Assembly: GCF_026242055.1 (NCBI RefSeq)
Contig: NZ_JAPJDL010000037.1
Coordinates: forward strand, 1-64,000
DNA length: 64,000 nt
Origin: Lentzea sp. NEAU-D7
GTDB taxonomy: Bacteria; Actinomycetota; Actinomycetes; Mycobacteriales; Pseudonocardiaceae
Direction: 5' to 3'
Below the pieces are notes generated by a model. It was not told the origin of the DNA. It searched no databases and saw nothing but the letters and a program-made list of their open reading frames with translations. The position numbers were made by a program, and so were the translations under genes. Shown here piece by piece: positions 34,078 to 43,090 of this stretch; position 1 is the first letter of the stretch, and every line of letters starts with the position of its first letter.

Positions 34078-35171
34078 AGCCGGTGTGGAAGGTCGTCGGG
34101 TGGGTCGGCGGTGCGCTCGGCGCCGCCGTCGCCGGTGTGGCCGTGGCGCAGACCGCGAAGGTCTCGCACGAGCGCAAGACCGCGTCCGACAGCCTCGCCG
34201 ACGAGCCGCTGGGTCTGCTGAGGCCCGATCGCGAGTCGACCGTCGCCGCCGAGGACGGCGTGCCGATCTCCGTCGAGGAGGTCGACCCGGCGGACGGCGG
34301 CGAACCGGACATCACCGTCGTCCTGGTGCACGGGTTCGCGCTGGACCGCCGCTGCTTCCACTTCCAGCGCCGCGACCTCGCCGAGCTGATCGACCCGCGC
34401 GTCCACCAGGTGCTCTACGACCAGCGCAGCCACGGCCGTTCCGGGAAGTCCTCCGTGGAGCACAGCACGATCGACCAGCTCGCGCTCGACCTCGACTCCG
34501 TCATCCGCGCGGTCGTCCCGGAGGGCCCGCTGGTGCTCGTCGGCCACTCCATGGGCGGCATGACGATCATGGCGCTGGCCGAGAAGCACCCCGAGCTCTT
34601 CGAGGAACGGGTGCGCGGCGTCGCGTTGATCGGCACGGCCGCCGGCGCCGTGGGCGGTGCGGGGCTGCCGAAGTCCGTGCTGTCGCGGTACAACCCGGTG
34701 ACGCTCGGCGTCGGCCGGCTCGCGGGCATCCAGCCGGGGCTGGTCGAGTGGGTCCGCAAGGGCACGAAAACCCTGACGTGGAGCGGCATCCGCGCGCTGG
34801 CGTTCGGCGACCGCAAGGTCGCACCGTCCCTCGTGGACCTGATGGAGCAGATGATCAACGGGACGACGGTGAAGGTCCTCACCGAGTTCCTGGAGACCCT
34901 CGGCACGCACGACCGCTACAAGGCGCTGGCCGGGTTGCGGCACTGCGAGGTGCTGATCCTGAGCGGTGACGCGGACAAGCTCACGCCGTTCTCGCACGCC
35001 GAGCGGATGGCGGAGGAGATGCCGCACGCCACCCTCGTGCGGGCCCCCGGTGCCGGGCACATGGTGATGATGGAGCAGGCTGATCTCGTCAACGACCACC
35101 TGGTCGCGCTCGTCGAACGCTGCGCGACCGATCGCGGAGAGAGTCGGAAGAAGTGGTGGCGCCGAGCGTGA
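34074..35171 (+). CDS. Membrane-anchored alpha/beta hydrolase
   Basis: A 365-aa protein. An N-terminal hydrophobic helix (about 7-26) is followed by an alpha/beta hydrolase fold with VHGFALD, nucleophile GHSMGG (Ser159), likely Asp301 (DADKLTP) and His329 (GAGHMVMME). GTG start overlapping the alr stop. Between alr and tsaE, M. tuberculosis has no such gene in the order I remember, though many Pseudonocardiales keep it. Substrate unknown; it could be a lipase or esterase acting at the membrane. Confidence 0.87.
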   Translation: MKPVWKVVGWVGGALGAAVAGVAVAQTAKVSHERKTASDSLADEPLGLLRPDRESTVAAEDGVPISVEEVDPADGGEPDITVVLVHGFALDRRCFHFQRRDLAELIDPRVHQVLYDQRSHGRSGKSSVEHSTIDQLALDLDSVIRAVVPEGPLVLVGHSMGGMTIMALAEKHPELFEERVRGVALIGTAAGAVGGAGLPKSVLSRYNPVTLGVGRLAGIQPGLVEWVRKGTKTLTWSGIRALAFGDRKVAPSLVDLMEQMINGTTVKVLTEFLETLGTHDRYKALAGLRHCEVLILSGDADKLTPFSHAERMAEEMPHATLVRAPGAGHMVMMEQADLVNDHLVALVERCATDRGESRKKWWRRA

Positions 35172-35629
35172 AGACCGTCGAACTGCCCCTGGTGGAGGAC
35201 ACCGAGGAGTTCGGCCGCAAGCTGGGTGAGCTGGTGCGGGCAGGCGACCTGCTGCTGCTCGCCGGGCCCTTGGGAGCCGGGAAGACGGCGCTGGTGCGCG
35301 GGCTCGCGCGCGGCCTCGGCGTGCAGGGCCGGGTGTCCTCGCCGACGTTCGTCGTCGCTCGTGTGCACGAGCCCGCCGAGGACGGCAGGGGCGTGCGTCT
35401 GGTGCACGTCGACGCGTACCGGCTCGGGGGTCACCTGGACGAGCTGGACGACCTCGACCTGGACACCGAGCTCGTCGACGCCGTGGTCGCCGTCGAGTGG
35501 GGCGAGGGCGTCGCGGAACGCCTGAGTGAAGATCACCTTCTGATCCGCCTCGAGCGCGGGGCCGACGACGTTCGCACAGCTCAGCTCATCGCACAGGGCG
35601 AGTGGAGCTCGCGTCCCCTGCCTGTGTGA
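35153..35629 (+). CDS. tsaE: tRNA t6A ATPase subunit TsaE
   Basis: A 158-aa P-loop ATPase needed for t6A37 modification of ANN-decoding tRNAs with TsaB and TsaD. Walker A GPLGAGKT (38-45), SSPTFVVAR switch region, and the VDAYRL and VEWGEG motifs are characteristic. It overlaps the hydrolase gene by 19 bases; GTG GTG in tandem gives two possible starts one codon apart. tsaB and tsaD follow after one intervening small gene. Confidence 0.95.
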   Translation: MVAPSVKTVELPLVEDTEEFGRKLGELVRAGDLLLLAGPLGAGKTALVRGLARGLGVQGRVSSPTFVVARVHEPAEDGRGVRLVHVDAYRLGGHLDELDDLDLDTELVDAVVAVEWGEGVAERLSEDHLLIRLERGADDVRTAQLIAQGEWSSRPLPV

Positions 35630-35692
35630 TCTTGTGCGGCACCTGGCGCGAGGTCCATCAAGGACAGATCATGACCTGTCGATGAGGGTCGC

Positions 35693-36025
35693 ATGATCAA
35701 GAAGACTCTCTTCGCGACCGCAGCCATCGGCGGCGCCCTGCTGGCCGCCGCTGCTCCCGCGTCCGCCGGCGAGCGCGGCATCGGCGTCGCCGACAACTTC
35801 TGCGCCGCGCCGTGGCAGTGGAACGGCCCGTTGTCGCTGCTGCACGAGGGTCACGTCCCCGGCTACGTCGCGTGCAACGACAACCACGCCGCCGGTCGCG
35901 ACAGCATCAGCGTGCTGAACAACGCGTGCGTCGCGCCGTGGCAGTGGAACGGCCCGCTGGAGATCTTCACGATCGACCACTCGCCGTCCTACGCGGCGTG
36001 CAACGGCGACACGTCCGGCCGCTAG
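35693..36025 (+). CDS. Small secreted protein with two Cys/Trp repeats
   Basis: A 110-aa protein. Signal peptide (KK, hydrophobic 5-22, cleavage after ASA near 25), then two ~40-residue repeats, each with Cys, PWQWNGP and a closing AC or CN block: residues 31-66 and 72-106. The DNA of the two copies is almost identical over the PWQWNGP core. Each repeat has two Cys, probably one disulfide. ATG with GAGG seven bases upstream. Family not recognised; it looks like a small surface or secreted structural protein. It interrupts the tsaE-tsaB linkage. Confidence 0.8.
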   Translation: MIKKTLFATAAIGGALLAAAAPASAGERGIGVADNFCAAPWQWNGPLSLLHEGHVPGYVACNDNHAAGRDSISVLNNACVAPWQWNGPLEIFTIDHSPSYAACNGDTSGR

Positions 36026-36041
36026 CCGCCGGAACGTCGCG

Positions 36042-36072
36042 GGGATGGCCGGACGAGCCCGTCGGCCATCCC
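36042..36072 (+). terminator. Terminator of the secreted-protein gene
   Basis: GGGATGGCC...GACG (36042-36055, one bulged G) pairs with 36060-36072 around a 4-nt loop, 17 bases after the stop. Confidence 0.7.
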
Positions 36073-36198
36073 GTGACAGTCCTCTCGGAACAGGTTCTGC
36101 TCCGGGCACCTGCCCGTTTCGTCGCGGGTTCGCCGCCGCCGAACCGCCTCCGGCCGTGGACAGCCAGAGGTGACCGGATGACCGACACGACCTCGTAC

Positions 36199-36204
36199 TA
36201 CTCT
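36199..36204 (+). promoter_or_regulatory. Candidate leaderless tsaB -10 box
   Basis: TACTCT, then eight bases, then the GTG of tsaB; no ribosome binding site is visible. It fits a leaderless transcript that also reads rimI and tsaD. Confidence 0.4.
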
Positions 36205-36212
36205 GGACAACC

Positions 36213-36893
36213 GTGCTAGTGCTCGCCGTCGACACGGCCACCCCCGCAGTCACCGCCGGTGTGGTCGAACTCGCGCCCGACTCCCCGCCGCGCCTGCTCG
36301 CGAAGCGGGTGACGCTCAACGCCAAGGCGCACGGCGAGTTGCTCACCCCGCACATCACCGACGCGCTCGCGGAAGCCGGCAGGTCGTTCGCCGACCTCGA
36401 CGCGATCGTCGTCGGCGCGGGCCCCGGGCCGTTCACCGGCCTGCGGGTCGGGCTCGCCACCGCCGCCGCGCTCGGCCAGGCGCTCAACCGCCCGGTCTAC
36501 CCGGTCGCCACCACCGACGCCATCGCCAAGGACGCCGCCAGCGGCCACCCGCTGCTCGTCGCGACCGACGCCCGGCGCAAGGAGGTCTACTGGGCCGCCT
36601 ACGACGCCGCCGGCCGCCGCACCGACGGTCCGCACGTCGAACGCCCGCAGGACCTGGCCGAGAAGCTGTCGGCCCTGGGCGTGCACCAGGCCACGGGCGA
36701 GGGCGCCGAGATCTACGCCGACGTCCTCGGCCTGGAACTCCTCCAAGCGAAGCACCCGAGCCCCGAGGGCCTGGTCGCCGCCGCGGCCGCCGAGGTGCTC
36801 GCGAAGGCCCGCCCGGCCGCGCTCACCCCGCTCTACCTGCGCCGTCCCGACGCCGTCGAGCCCACCGGGCGCAAGAGGGTGACCAGGGCATGA
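36213..36893 (+). CDS. tsaB: tRNA t6A subunit TsaB
   Basis: A 226-aa ASKHA-fold pseudo-enzyme that scaffolds TsaD and TsaE. N-terminal LAVDTATPAV, and the central GAGPGPFTGLRVG signature. GTG start at 36213. Coupled to rimI by ATGA and followed by tsaD: tsaB-rimI-tsaD as in most actinobacteria. Confidence 0.95.
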   Translation: MLVLAVDTATPAVTAGVVELAPDSPPRLLAKRVTLNAKAHGELLTPHITDALAEAGRSFADLDAIVVGAGPGPFTGLRVGLATAAALGQALNRPVYPVATTDAIAKDAASGHPLLVATDARRKEVYWAAYDAAGRRTDGPHVERPQDLAEKLSALGVHQATGEGAEIYADVLGLELLQAKHPSPEGLVAAAAAEVLAKARPAALTPLYLRRPDAVEPTGRKRVTRA

Positions 36894-37348
36894 CCACCGG
36901 CACCGTCACGCTCGCGCCGCTGCGGCACGCCGACGTGCCCAGGTGCCACGAGATCGAGCTGGCACTGTTCCCGGGCGACGACCCGTGGAGCGAGAAGGCG
37001 TTCCGCACCGAGCTCGACAACGGCAACTACTACATCGGCGCGTACGCCGACGACGAGCTGATCGGGTACGCCGGGCTCGCCGCCGGCCCGTACGAGGCCA
37101 GCGTGCACACGATCGCCGTGGTGGGGCACTGGCAGGGCAGGGGCGTCGGCAAGATGCTGCTGCGGGACCTGCTGGCCCGCGTCGACGAGATCAACGTGCC
37201 GGTCTACCTCGAGGTCCGCACGGACAACGAGCCCGCGATCGCCCTGTACCTGGCGCACGGCTTCGAACGCCTGGGCCTGCGCCGCCGCTACTACCAGCCG
37301 TCGGGTGCCGACGCGTACACGATGGGAAGGCCTGCTCACAGTGTCTGA
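36890..37348 (+). CDS. rimI: Ribosomal protein S18 alanine N-acetyltransferase (GNAT)
   Basis: A 152-aa GNAT acetyltransferase. Acetyl-CoA pyrophosphate loop QGRGVGK, and the later EVRTDNEPAIALY and GFERLGLRRRYY motifs typical of RimI. Start overlaps tsaB (ATGA) and its end overlaps tsaD by eight bases, consistent with one polycistronic mRNA. The exact protein substrate in actinobacteria may differ from S18. Confidence 0.93.
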   Translation: MTTGTVTLAPLRHADVPRCHEIELALFPGDDPWSEKAFRTELDNGNYYIGAYADDELIGYAGLAAGPYEASVHTIAVVGHWQGRGVGKMLLRDLLARVDEINVPVYLEVRTDNEPAIALYLAHGFERLGLRRRYYQPSGADAYTMGRPAHSV

Positions 37349-38396
37349 TCGCCTGATCCTCGGCATCGAGAGCTCGTGCGACGAGACGGGCTTCGGGATC
37401 GTCCGCCTCGGTCCGGACGGCTCGCTCGAACTGCTCGCCGACGAGGTCGCCTCCAGCGTCGAGGAGCACGCCCGCTTCGGCGGCGTCGTGCCCGAGGTCG
37501 CCTCCCGCGCCCACCTCGAAGCGCTGGTCCCGACCATGCGCCGCGCGCTCGACACCGCGAAGGTCGAGCTCTCCCAGATCCACTCCATCGCCGTCACCGC
37601 CGGCCCGGGCCTGGCCGGGGCGCTGCTGGTCGGCGTGTCCGCCGCGAAGGCGTACGCGGCCGCGCTCGGCAAGCCGCTCTACGGCGTGAACCACCTCGCC
37701 GGTCACGTGGCCGCCGACACGCTGCAGCACGGCCCGTTGCCGCAGCGCTGCCTCGCGCTGCTGGTCTCCGGCGGCCACTCGCAGCTGCTGCTGATCGAGG
37801 GCGGCCTGGCGAACTCGATCACCGAGATCGGGTCCACCGTGGACGACGCCGCAGGTGAGGCGTACGACAAGGTCGCGCGGCTGCTCGACCTGCCGTACCC
37901 CGGTGGCCCGCCCATCGACAAGCTCGCCAAGCAGGGCAACGGCTGCGCGATCGCGTTCCCGCGCGGCCTCACCGGCCCGCGCGACGCGAAGTACGACTTC
38001 TCGTTCTCCGGCCTGAAGACCTCGGTCGCCCGCTGGGTCGAGCGCGCCGAGCGCGCCGGCGAGGAGATCCCGCTGGCCGACGTCGCCGCGTCGTTCCAGG
38101 AGGCCGTCGCGGACGTGCTGACCGCGAAGGCGATCCGCGCCGCGAAGGACCTCGACGTCGGCACGCTGGTCATCTCCGGCGGCGTCGCGGCGAACTCCCG
38201 CCTGAGCGGGCTCGCCGCCGAGCGCTGTGCCGAGGCGGGCATCGAGCTGCGCGTGCCGAGGCCTCGGCTGTGCACCGACAACGGCGCGATGATCGCCGCG
38301 CTCGGCGCCCACCTGGTCGCGGCGGGCGCCAAGCCGTCGCCGATGGACATCTCGACGACGCCCGGTCTGCCCGTCGGCACGGTGCAGATACTCTGA
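37341..38396 (+). CDS. tsaD: tRNA N6-adenosine threonylcarbamoyltransferase TsaD
   Basis: A 351-aa catalytic subunit of the t6A synthase. GIESSCDET near the N-terminus, metal-binding His118 and His122 in NHLAGH, SGGHSQLLL, and the third ligand Asp in CTDNGAMIA. GTG at 37341, inside rimI. The frame is open 12 codons upstream but lies within rimI. Confidence 0.96.
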   Translation: MSDRLILGIESSCDETGFGIVRLGPDGSLELLADEVASSVEEHARFGGVVPEVASRAHLEALVPTMRRALDTAKVELSQIHSIAVTAGPGLAGALLVGVSAAKAYAAALGKPLYGVNHLAGHVAADTLQHGPLPQRCLALLVSGGHSQLLLIEGGLANSITEIGSTVDDAAGEAYDKVARLLDLPYPGGPPIDKLAKQGNGCAIAFPRGLTGPRDAKYDFSFSGLKTSVARWVERAERAGEEIPLADVAASFQEAVADVLTAKAIRAAKDLDVGTLVISGGVAANSRLSGLAAERCAEAGIELRVPRPRLCTDNGAMIAALGAHLVAAGAKPSPMDISTTPGLPVGTVQIL

Positions 38397-38432
38397 CGCC
38401 ATCCTGGGCGGACCTGAATCTTGGAGTAAGCG

Positions 38433-39416
38433 GTGAGCGCTGAACCCATGCGCACGATCACGTACCTGTTCCCGATCTACAACGAGGGCGGGAACATCGA
38501 TCTGCTGCACAAGACGGTCTCCGAGGTCGTGAAGCCGCTGGAGGACCGGTACCGGGTCAACTTCATCTACGTCAACGACGGCAGCCGCGACAACTCGCTG
38601 GACCTGCTCAACGCCGTCGCCGACGCGGACGACCGGGTCACCGTCATCGACCTGGCGCGCAACTTCGGTCACCAGCTCGCCGTGACCGCGGGGCTCGACC
38701 TCGCGGACGCCGACGCCGTGATCATCATGGACAGCGACATGCAGGACCCGCCCGCGGTCAGCCTCGAGCTGATCGAGAAGTGGGAGCAGGGCTACGAGGT
38801 CGTCTACGCCCAGCGCCGCTCGCGCCAGGACACGGCGTTCAAGAAGGCCACCGCGCGGGCGTTCTACTGGTTCCTGCGCAAGGTCGCCGACATCGACATC
38901 CCGGAGAACACCGGCGACTTCCGCCTCATCGACCGCAAGGTCGTCGAGGAGCTGCGCAAGTTCCGCGAGCACAACCGGTTCCTGCGCGGACTGGTGAGCT
39001 TCATCGGCTTCAAGCAGACCGCCGTGCAGTTCGACCGCGACAAGCGCCACGCGGGCGTCACCGGCTACCCGCTGCGCAAGATGATGCGGTTCGCCGCGGA
39101 CGGCATCGTCGGCTTCTCCGCAGCCCCGCTGAAGCTGATCTCCAAGGTCGGCTACTCCATCTCGTTCCTCGCGTTCCTCGGCATCTGCTACGTCGTCGGC
39201 GTGAAGCTGTTCCTGCCCGACACCGCCGTGCCCGGCTGGGCGTTCATCACGAGCGCGGTGTTCTTCCTCGGCGGCATCCAGCTGATCATGCTCGGCGTGC
39301 TCGGCAGTTACATCGGCCGCATCTACACCGAGGTGCAGGCCCGCCCGCTCTACAGCGTGGCGTCGGTGCGCACCGGGACGACGGTGCCGAACGACGCCAG
39401 GGCCCTCGCGCCGTGA
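38433..39416 (+). CDS. GT2 glycosyltransferase (DPM1/GtrB-like polyprenol-phosphate transferase)
   Basis: A 327-aa protein. A GT-A domain (1-230) with FPIYNEGGN, VNDGSRDNS, MDSDMQDPP and ARNFGHQ motifs is followed by two C-terminal transmembrane helices. This layout transfers a sugar from a nucleotide donor to polyprenyl phosphate on the inner face. GTG with TTGGAG upstream; an ATG five codons later is possible. It overlaps the GtrA gene by four bases and stands before a PIG-V-like mannosyltransferase, so the three probably make and use a lipid-linked sugar for an envelope glycan. Confidence 0.92.
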   Translation: MSAEPMRTITYLFPIYNEGGNIDLLHKTVSEVVKPLEDRYRVNFIYVNDGSRDNSLDLLNAVADADDRVTVIDLARNFGHQLAVTAGLDLADADAVIIMDSDMQDPPAVSLELIEKWEQGYEVVYAQRRSRQDTAFKKATARAFYWFLRKVADIDIPENTGDFRLIDRKVVEELRKFREHNRFLRGLVSFIGFKQTAVQFDRDKRHAGVTGYPLRKMMRFAADGIVGFSAAPLKLISKVGYSISFLAFLGICYVVGVKLFLPDTAVPGWAFITSAVFFLGGIQLIMLGVLGSYIGRIYTEVQARPLYSVASVRTGTTVPNDARALAP

Positions 39417-39847
39417 AGAAGCTGCTGAGCGCCCAGCAACTGCGCTTCGGACTGGTCGGCATCGGCAACACCCTCGTCGACCTCGTCGGCTACACGGTGC
39501 TGTTCGCGCTCGGCACGCCCCTGGTGATCGCGAACCTCATCTCGACCACGATGGGCATGGCGCTCAGCTTCACGCTCAACCGCAGCTTCACGTTCCGTGC
39601 GGCGGGCGGTGGCGCCGTCCGCCAGATCGTGCTGTTCGTGCTGGTCACGGGCATCGGTCTGTGGGCGATCCAGCCGCTGGTGATCATGCTGACCCGCGGT
39701 CTGTTCGCCGGTCTGCCCGAGACGCTCGCCATCGCGGCGCCCAAGCTCGCGGGCATCTGCGTCGCACTCGTCTGGAACTACGTGCTGTACAGCCGGCTCG
39801 TGTTCCGCCCGGTAGAAGAGCCTGCAAAGGAACCCGTTCATGACTGA
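39413..39847 (+). CDS. GtrA-family membrane protein
   Basis: A 144-aa protein with four transmembrane segments and the GtrA signature (LRFGLVGIGNTLVDL near the start, FTLNRSFTF in the middle, and WNYVLYSRLVF near the end). GtrA proteins are thought to flip lipid-linked sugars made by GtrB-type transferases, which fits the upstream neighbour. GTG start within the stop of the GT2 gene (GTGA); its end overlaps the next gene by eight bases. Confidence 0.92.
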   Translation: MKKLLSAQQLRFGLVGIGNTLVDLVGYTVLFALGTPLVIANLISTTMGMALSFTLNRSFTFRAAGGGAVRQIVLFVLVTGIGLWAIQPLVIMLTRGLFAGLPETLAIAAPKLAGICVALVWNYVLYSRLVFRPVEEPAKEPVHD

Positions 39848-41093
39848 CACCGCGATCCGCGAGCCGGAGGTCGTCGCCGCCGAGGCGCCCGGACCCGCTC
39901 CGCGGTGGAAGACCGCGCTGACGGGCGACTTCGCGAAGGTCTTCCTGCTGGTGTTCGCCTGGCAGGTCTTCATGACCGTGATCGGGCGGGTGCTGGAACC
40001 GCTGCTGCCGATCTTCGAGGGCACGCCGGTCTCGTCGCGGTCGGTCGACACGCTGCTCTCGCACACGCACCGCTGGGACGCGGAGAACTTCACCGGCATC
40101 GCCGAGGGCACGGCGTACCAGAACGTCCCGACCTCGCAGGCGTTCTACCCGGTCTTCCCGCTGTTCGTGTGGCTCGTGAAGATGCTGTTCCTCGGCAAGA
40201 TCGGCACGCTGGTCGCCGGCATCATCGTCAACACCGCCGCCACCTGGCTCGGCGCGGTGGCGCTGCTCAAGATCGCCAGGACCTTCCTGACCGGCGAGCG
40301 CGCGCCGTGGCTCGTCGTGATGGCCATGCTGACGTGGCCGTCGGCGTACTTCCTGCACGCGTTCTACAGCGAGGCCGTGTTCATCGCGCTCGGCTTCTGG
40401 GCGTACCTCTTCGCGCTGCGCCGCCAGTGGGTCTTCATGGGCCTGTGCCTGATGCCGCTGACCGGCGTGCGGATCACCGCCGTGCTGTTCGTCGGCCTGT
40501 GCTTCCTCGAGTTCTGGCGCAGCAAGGAGTGGAAGTTCCGCGGCCTGCTGTCGTGGCACCTGCTGTGGTTCCCCGCGAGCGCGGTGGGCTTCCTCGGCTT
40601 CGCGCTGTACCTGAAGATCCTGGTCGGCGACCCGCTGGGCATGACGTCGGCGTACGAGAAGGCCCCGGCCTGGTCGTACCACCAGTTCACCCCGAACATC
40701 TTCGGCACGCTCTGGAACGAGCTGCTGATGTCGGTCAACACCCTGACCAAGCCGGCCGACCTCGGCACGTGGAACCTCACGAACCACGTGGTCCCGCTGG
40801 CCGGCATGGTCCTGCTGATCGCGGGCTCGATCTACCTGCTGGCCGTCCGCCGCAACGAGCTCGTGCCGGTGGGCCTGTTCGGGCTCGCGTCGATGGTCAT
40901 GCTCACGCTGAACGGCAACCTGGTGTCGGTGCACCGCTACCTGCTGCCGTGCTTCGGCATCTACCTGGCGCTGGTGCTGCTCGGGCAGCGCGTCTCCGCG
41001 TTGAAGCCCGCGGTCTACGTGGTCATGTACGCGGGCCTGGTCACGCAGACCCTGATGTACCTGATGTTCGTGTCGGGCAACTGGTCCGGCTGA
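39840..41093 (+). CDS. PIG-V-like integral membrane mannosyltransferase
   Basis: A 417-aa protein with about nine to ten transmembrane helices. The first outer loop carries HRWDAENF with the acidic residue expected in GT-C catalysis, followed by FYPVFPLF and FYSEAVF, resembling the PIG-V/GT-C superfamily. Co-transcribed with the GT2 and GtrA genes, so it probably uses the lipid-linked sugar they supply. It ends one base before the convergent PhoD gene. Family call is from motifs and topology. Confidence 0.82.
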   Translation: MTDTAIREPEVVAAEAPGPAPRWKTALTGDFAKVFLLVFAWQVFMTVIGRVLEPLLPIFEGTPVSSRSVDTLLSHTHRWDAENFTGIAEGTAYQNVPTSQAFYPVFPLFVWLVKMLFLGKIGTLVAGIIVNTAATWLGAVALLKIARTFLTGERAPWLVVMAMLTWPSAYFLHAFYSEAVFIALGFWAYLFALRRQWVFMGLCLMPLTGVRITAVLFVGLCFLEFWRSKEWKFRGLLSWHLLWFPASAVGFLGFALYLKILVGDPLGMTSAYEKAPAWSYHQFTPNIFGTLWNELLMSVNTLTKPADLGTWNLTNHVVPLAGMVLLIAGSIYLLAVRRNELVPVGLFGLASMVMLTLNGNLVSVHRYLLPCFGIYLALVLLGQRVSALKPAVYVVMYAGLVTQTLMYLMFVSGNWSG

Positions 41094-41094
41094 G

Positions 41095-42600
41095 TCACAG
41101 CCTGCTGAGGCCCGGTTTTCCGTCCTCCACGACGAACGACGCCTTCGTGGAGACCGGGGAGCCGGGCCTCGTCACGTGGTCGAGGCCGCGGAAGTCCGTG
41201 CGCAGCTCATCGGGCGTGAACCTGGTGAGCGTGTAGCCACGCCGGTTGTTGAAGTACTTCACGTGCGGGTTCTCGCGCAGCCACAGCGGTGTCTCGGCGT
41301 ACTCCTCCGAGCCGTCGCCACCGGCCGTGATCGACGTCGTGACCAACTCGGTGGCGAGCGTCCTCGACGACGGGTCGTTCCAGCGCTCCTTGACCTCCGC
41401 GCCCCACGCCGCGTGCACGTCGCCGGTCAGCACGATCGGGTTCCGCACGTCCGCGAACCCCGCCACGACCCGGTCCCGGTCGGCCACGTAGCCGTCCCAC
41501 GCGTCCAGCAGGAACTTGTCGACCTCGCCGGGGATGTAGTCGTACTGCGAGAAGAACACCTGCTGCCCGAGCACGTCCCAGCGCGCCCGCGAGCCGCGGA
41601 AGCCGTCGAACAGCCAGTCCTCCTGCGCGTCGCCGAGCATCGTGCGGGACGGCTCCAGCCGTTCGGGGCAGAGCTGAAGCCCGTCACCGCAGGCCTGGTC
41701 GGTGCGGTACTGGCGGGTGTCGAGCATGTGGAACGTCGCGAGCGCACCCCAGCCGATCCGCCGGTACAGCCTCGGTGACCTGCGCAGGGGCATGTTCTCG
41801 TAGTAGGCCCGGATGGCCGCGGCCCTGCGCGCGGGGAAGTTCGGCTGGGGCTTGTCCGGCAGCAGCCCCGCCCAGTTGTTGTCGATCTCGTGGTCGTCCC
41901 AGATCACCGTCCACGGCGCCACCGCGTGCGCTTCCTGCAGGTCGGGGTCGGTCTTGTACTGCGCTTGCCGCCGCCGGTAGCCCGCGAGGGTCGTCGTGGT
42001 CGGGCCCTCGACCTGCCGGACGTTGCCGGTGGGGGCGACGTGGATGCCGCTCTCGTACTCGTAGGTGTAGTCGCCGAGGTGCAGAACCAGGTCGGGCTCG
42101 TCCTCCGCGAGCCTGCGGTACGCCGTGAAGTAGCCGTGTTCGTACTGGGCGCACGACGCGAAGGCCATCGTCAGCGGTACCCGCAACGAGTCCGGAGCGG
42201 GAGCCGTGCGCGTGCGGCCCGTTCGCGAGAGGTGGTTGAGGGCCTTGAAGCGGTAGAAGTACTCGCGGCCGGGCTCCAGGCCGACGAGCTCCACGTGGAC
42301 GCTGTGCGCCTCCTCCGGTCGAGCCGTGGTGGAGCCGCGCTGCGCGATCCGGGTGAATCGCTCGTCCTCCGCGACCTGCCACGCCACCTCGAGCGGGCGG
42401 GCCGGCATGCCTCCCAGGCCGTCGTCCGCGAGCGGGTCGACGGCCAGCCGGGTCCACAGGACCACCCCGTCGGGTGCGGGGTCACCCGAGGCCACACCCA
42501 GTGTGAAAGGGTCACCCGGCCGGGCCGATGCGGTGACCGAGAACGCTGTGACTCCGGCCACGCCTGCGAGCAGCAGCGTTCGGCGCGTCAACGAGGACAT
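41095..42600 (-). CDS. phoD: PhoD-type alkaline phosphatase/phosphodiesterase, Tat-exported
   Basis: A 501-aa enzyme. A twin-arginine signal (TRRTLLLAG, Arg6-Arg7, cleavage near ASA at 26) fits export of the folded metalloenzyme. PhoD N-domain about 30-130, then the metallophosphatase domain with HLGDYTYEYE, IWDDHEIDNNW, DTRQYR and LTGDVHAAWG. Cofactors in the family are Fe and Ca. ATG at 42600; the frame is open far upstream over the groES leader and is not coding there. It is convergent with and almost touching the mannosyltransferase gene, and divergent from groES. Confidence 0.93.
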   Translation of the reverse strand: MSSLTRRTLLLAGVAGVTAFSVTASARPGDPFTLGVASGDPAPDGVVLWTRLAVDPLADDGLGGMPARPLEVAWQVAEDERFTRIAQRGSTTARPEEAHSVHVELVGLEPGREYFYRFKALNHLSRTGRTRTAPAPDSLRVPLTMAFASCAQYEHGYFTAYRRLAEDEPDLVLHLGDYTYEYESGIHVAPTGNVRQVEGPTTTTLAGYRRRQAQYKTDPDLQEAHAVAPWTVIWDDHEIDNNWAGLLPDKPQPNFPARRAAAIRAYYENMPLRRSPRLYRRIGWGALATFHMLDTRQYRTDQACGDGLQLCPERLEPSRTMLGDAQEDWLFDGFRGSRARWDVLGQQVFFSQYDYIPGEVDKFLLDAWDGYVADRDRVVAGFADVRNPIVLTGDVHAAWGAEVKERWNDPSSRTLATELVTTSITAGGDGSEEYAETPLWLRENPHVKYFNNRRGYTLTRFTPDELRTDFRGLDHVTRPGSPVSTKASFVVEDGKPGLSRL

Positions 42601-42644
42601 GCCCTGAATACGGCTACCGGATGGTGATCGGTTCGGGGGTCTCG

Positions 42645-42674
42645 TTGAAGGCTTGGCACTCTCATGGGTAGAGT
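42645..42674 (+). promoter_or_regulatory. groESL promoter
   Basis: TTGAAG (42645-42650), 18 bases, TAGAGT (42669-42674). The -10 and spacer are covered by the CIRCE palindrome, so HrcA binding would block RNA polymerase. Confidence 0.6.
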
Positions 42675-42679
42675 GCCAA
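42653..42679. promoter_or_regulatory. CIRCE element (HrcA operator)
   Basis: TTGGCACTC, nine bases, GAGTGCCAA: a perfect 9-9-9 inverted repeat matching the CIRCE consensus TTAGCACTC-N9-GAGTGCTAA with one symmetric change. It lies about 97 bases before groES. Confidence 0.93.
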
Positions 42680-42775
42680 ATGCACGGCACCAGTACCGCC
42701 CCGACCCCCGCGACGGCGGGGTGGCAGGAGCCGTTAAAACAACGATTCTGCCAACGACCCGTGGAGGTCATCCCG

Positions 42776-43069
42776 GTGAGCGTGAACATCAAGCCGCTCG
42801 AGGACAAGATCGTCGTCCAGGCTTCCGAAGCTGAGACGACCACTGCCTCCGGCCTCGTGATCCCGGACACCGCGAAGGAGAAGCCCCAGGAGGGCAAGGT
42901 CCTCGCGGTCGGCCCCGGCCGCATCGACGACAAGGGCAACCGCGTCCCGCTGGACGTGGCTGTCGGCGACGTCGTCATCTACTCGAAGTACGGCGGCACC
43001 GAGGTCAAGTACAACGGCGAGGAGTACTTGATCCTCTCCGCTCGCGACGTGCTGGCCGTCGTCAACTAA
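42776..43069 (+). CDS. groES: Co-chaperonin GroES
   Basis: A 97-aa Cpn10. IKPLEDKIVVQ at the start, the mobile loop ETTTASGLVIPD, and YSKYGGTEVKYNGEEYLILSAR near the end. GTG with GGAGG eight bases upstream. Heat-shock regulated through CIRCE; groEL follows after 83 bases. Confidence 0.97.
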   Translation: MSVNIKPLEDKIVVQASEAETTTASGLVIPDTAKEKPQEGKVLAVGPGRIDDKGNRVPLDVAVGDVVIYSKYGGTEVKYNGEEYLILSARDVLAVVN

Positions 43070-43090
43070 GACGCTCGGCTGTCATGCCTG

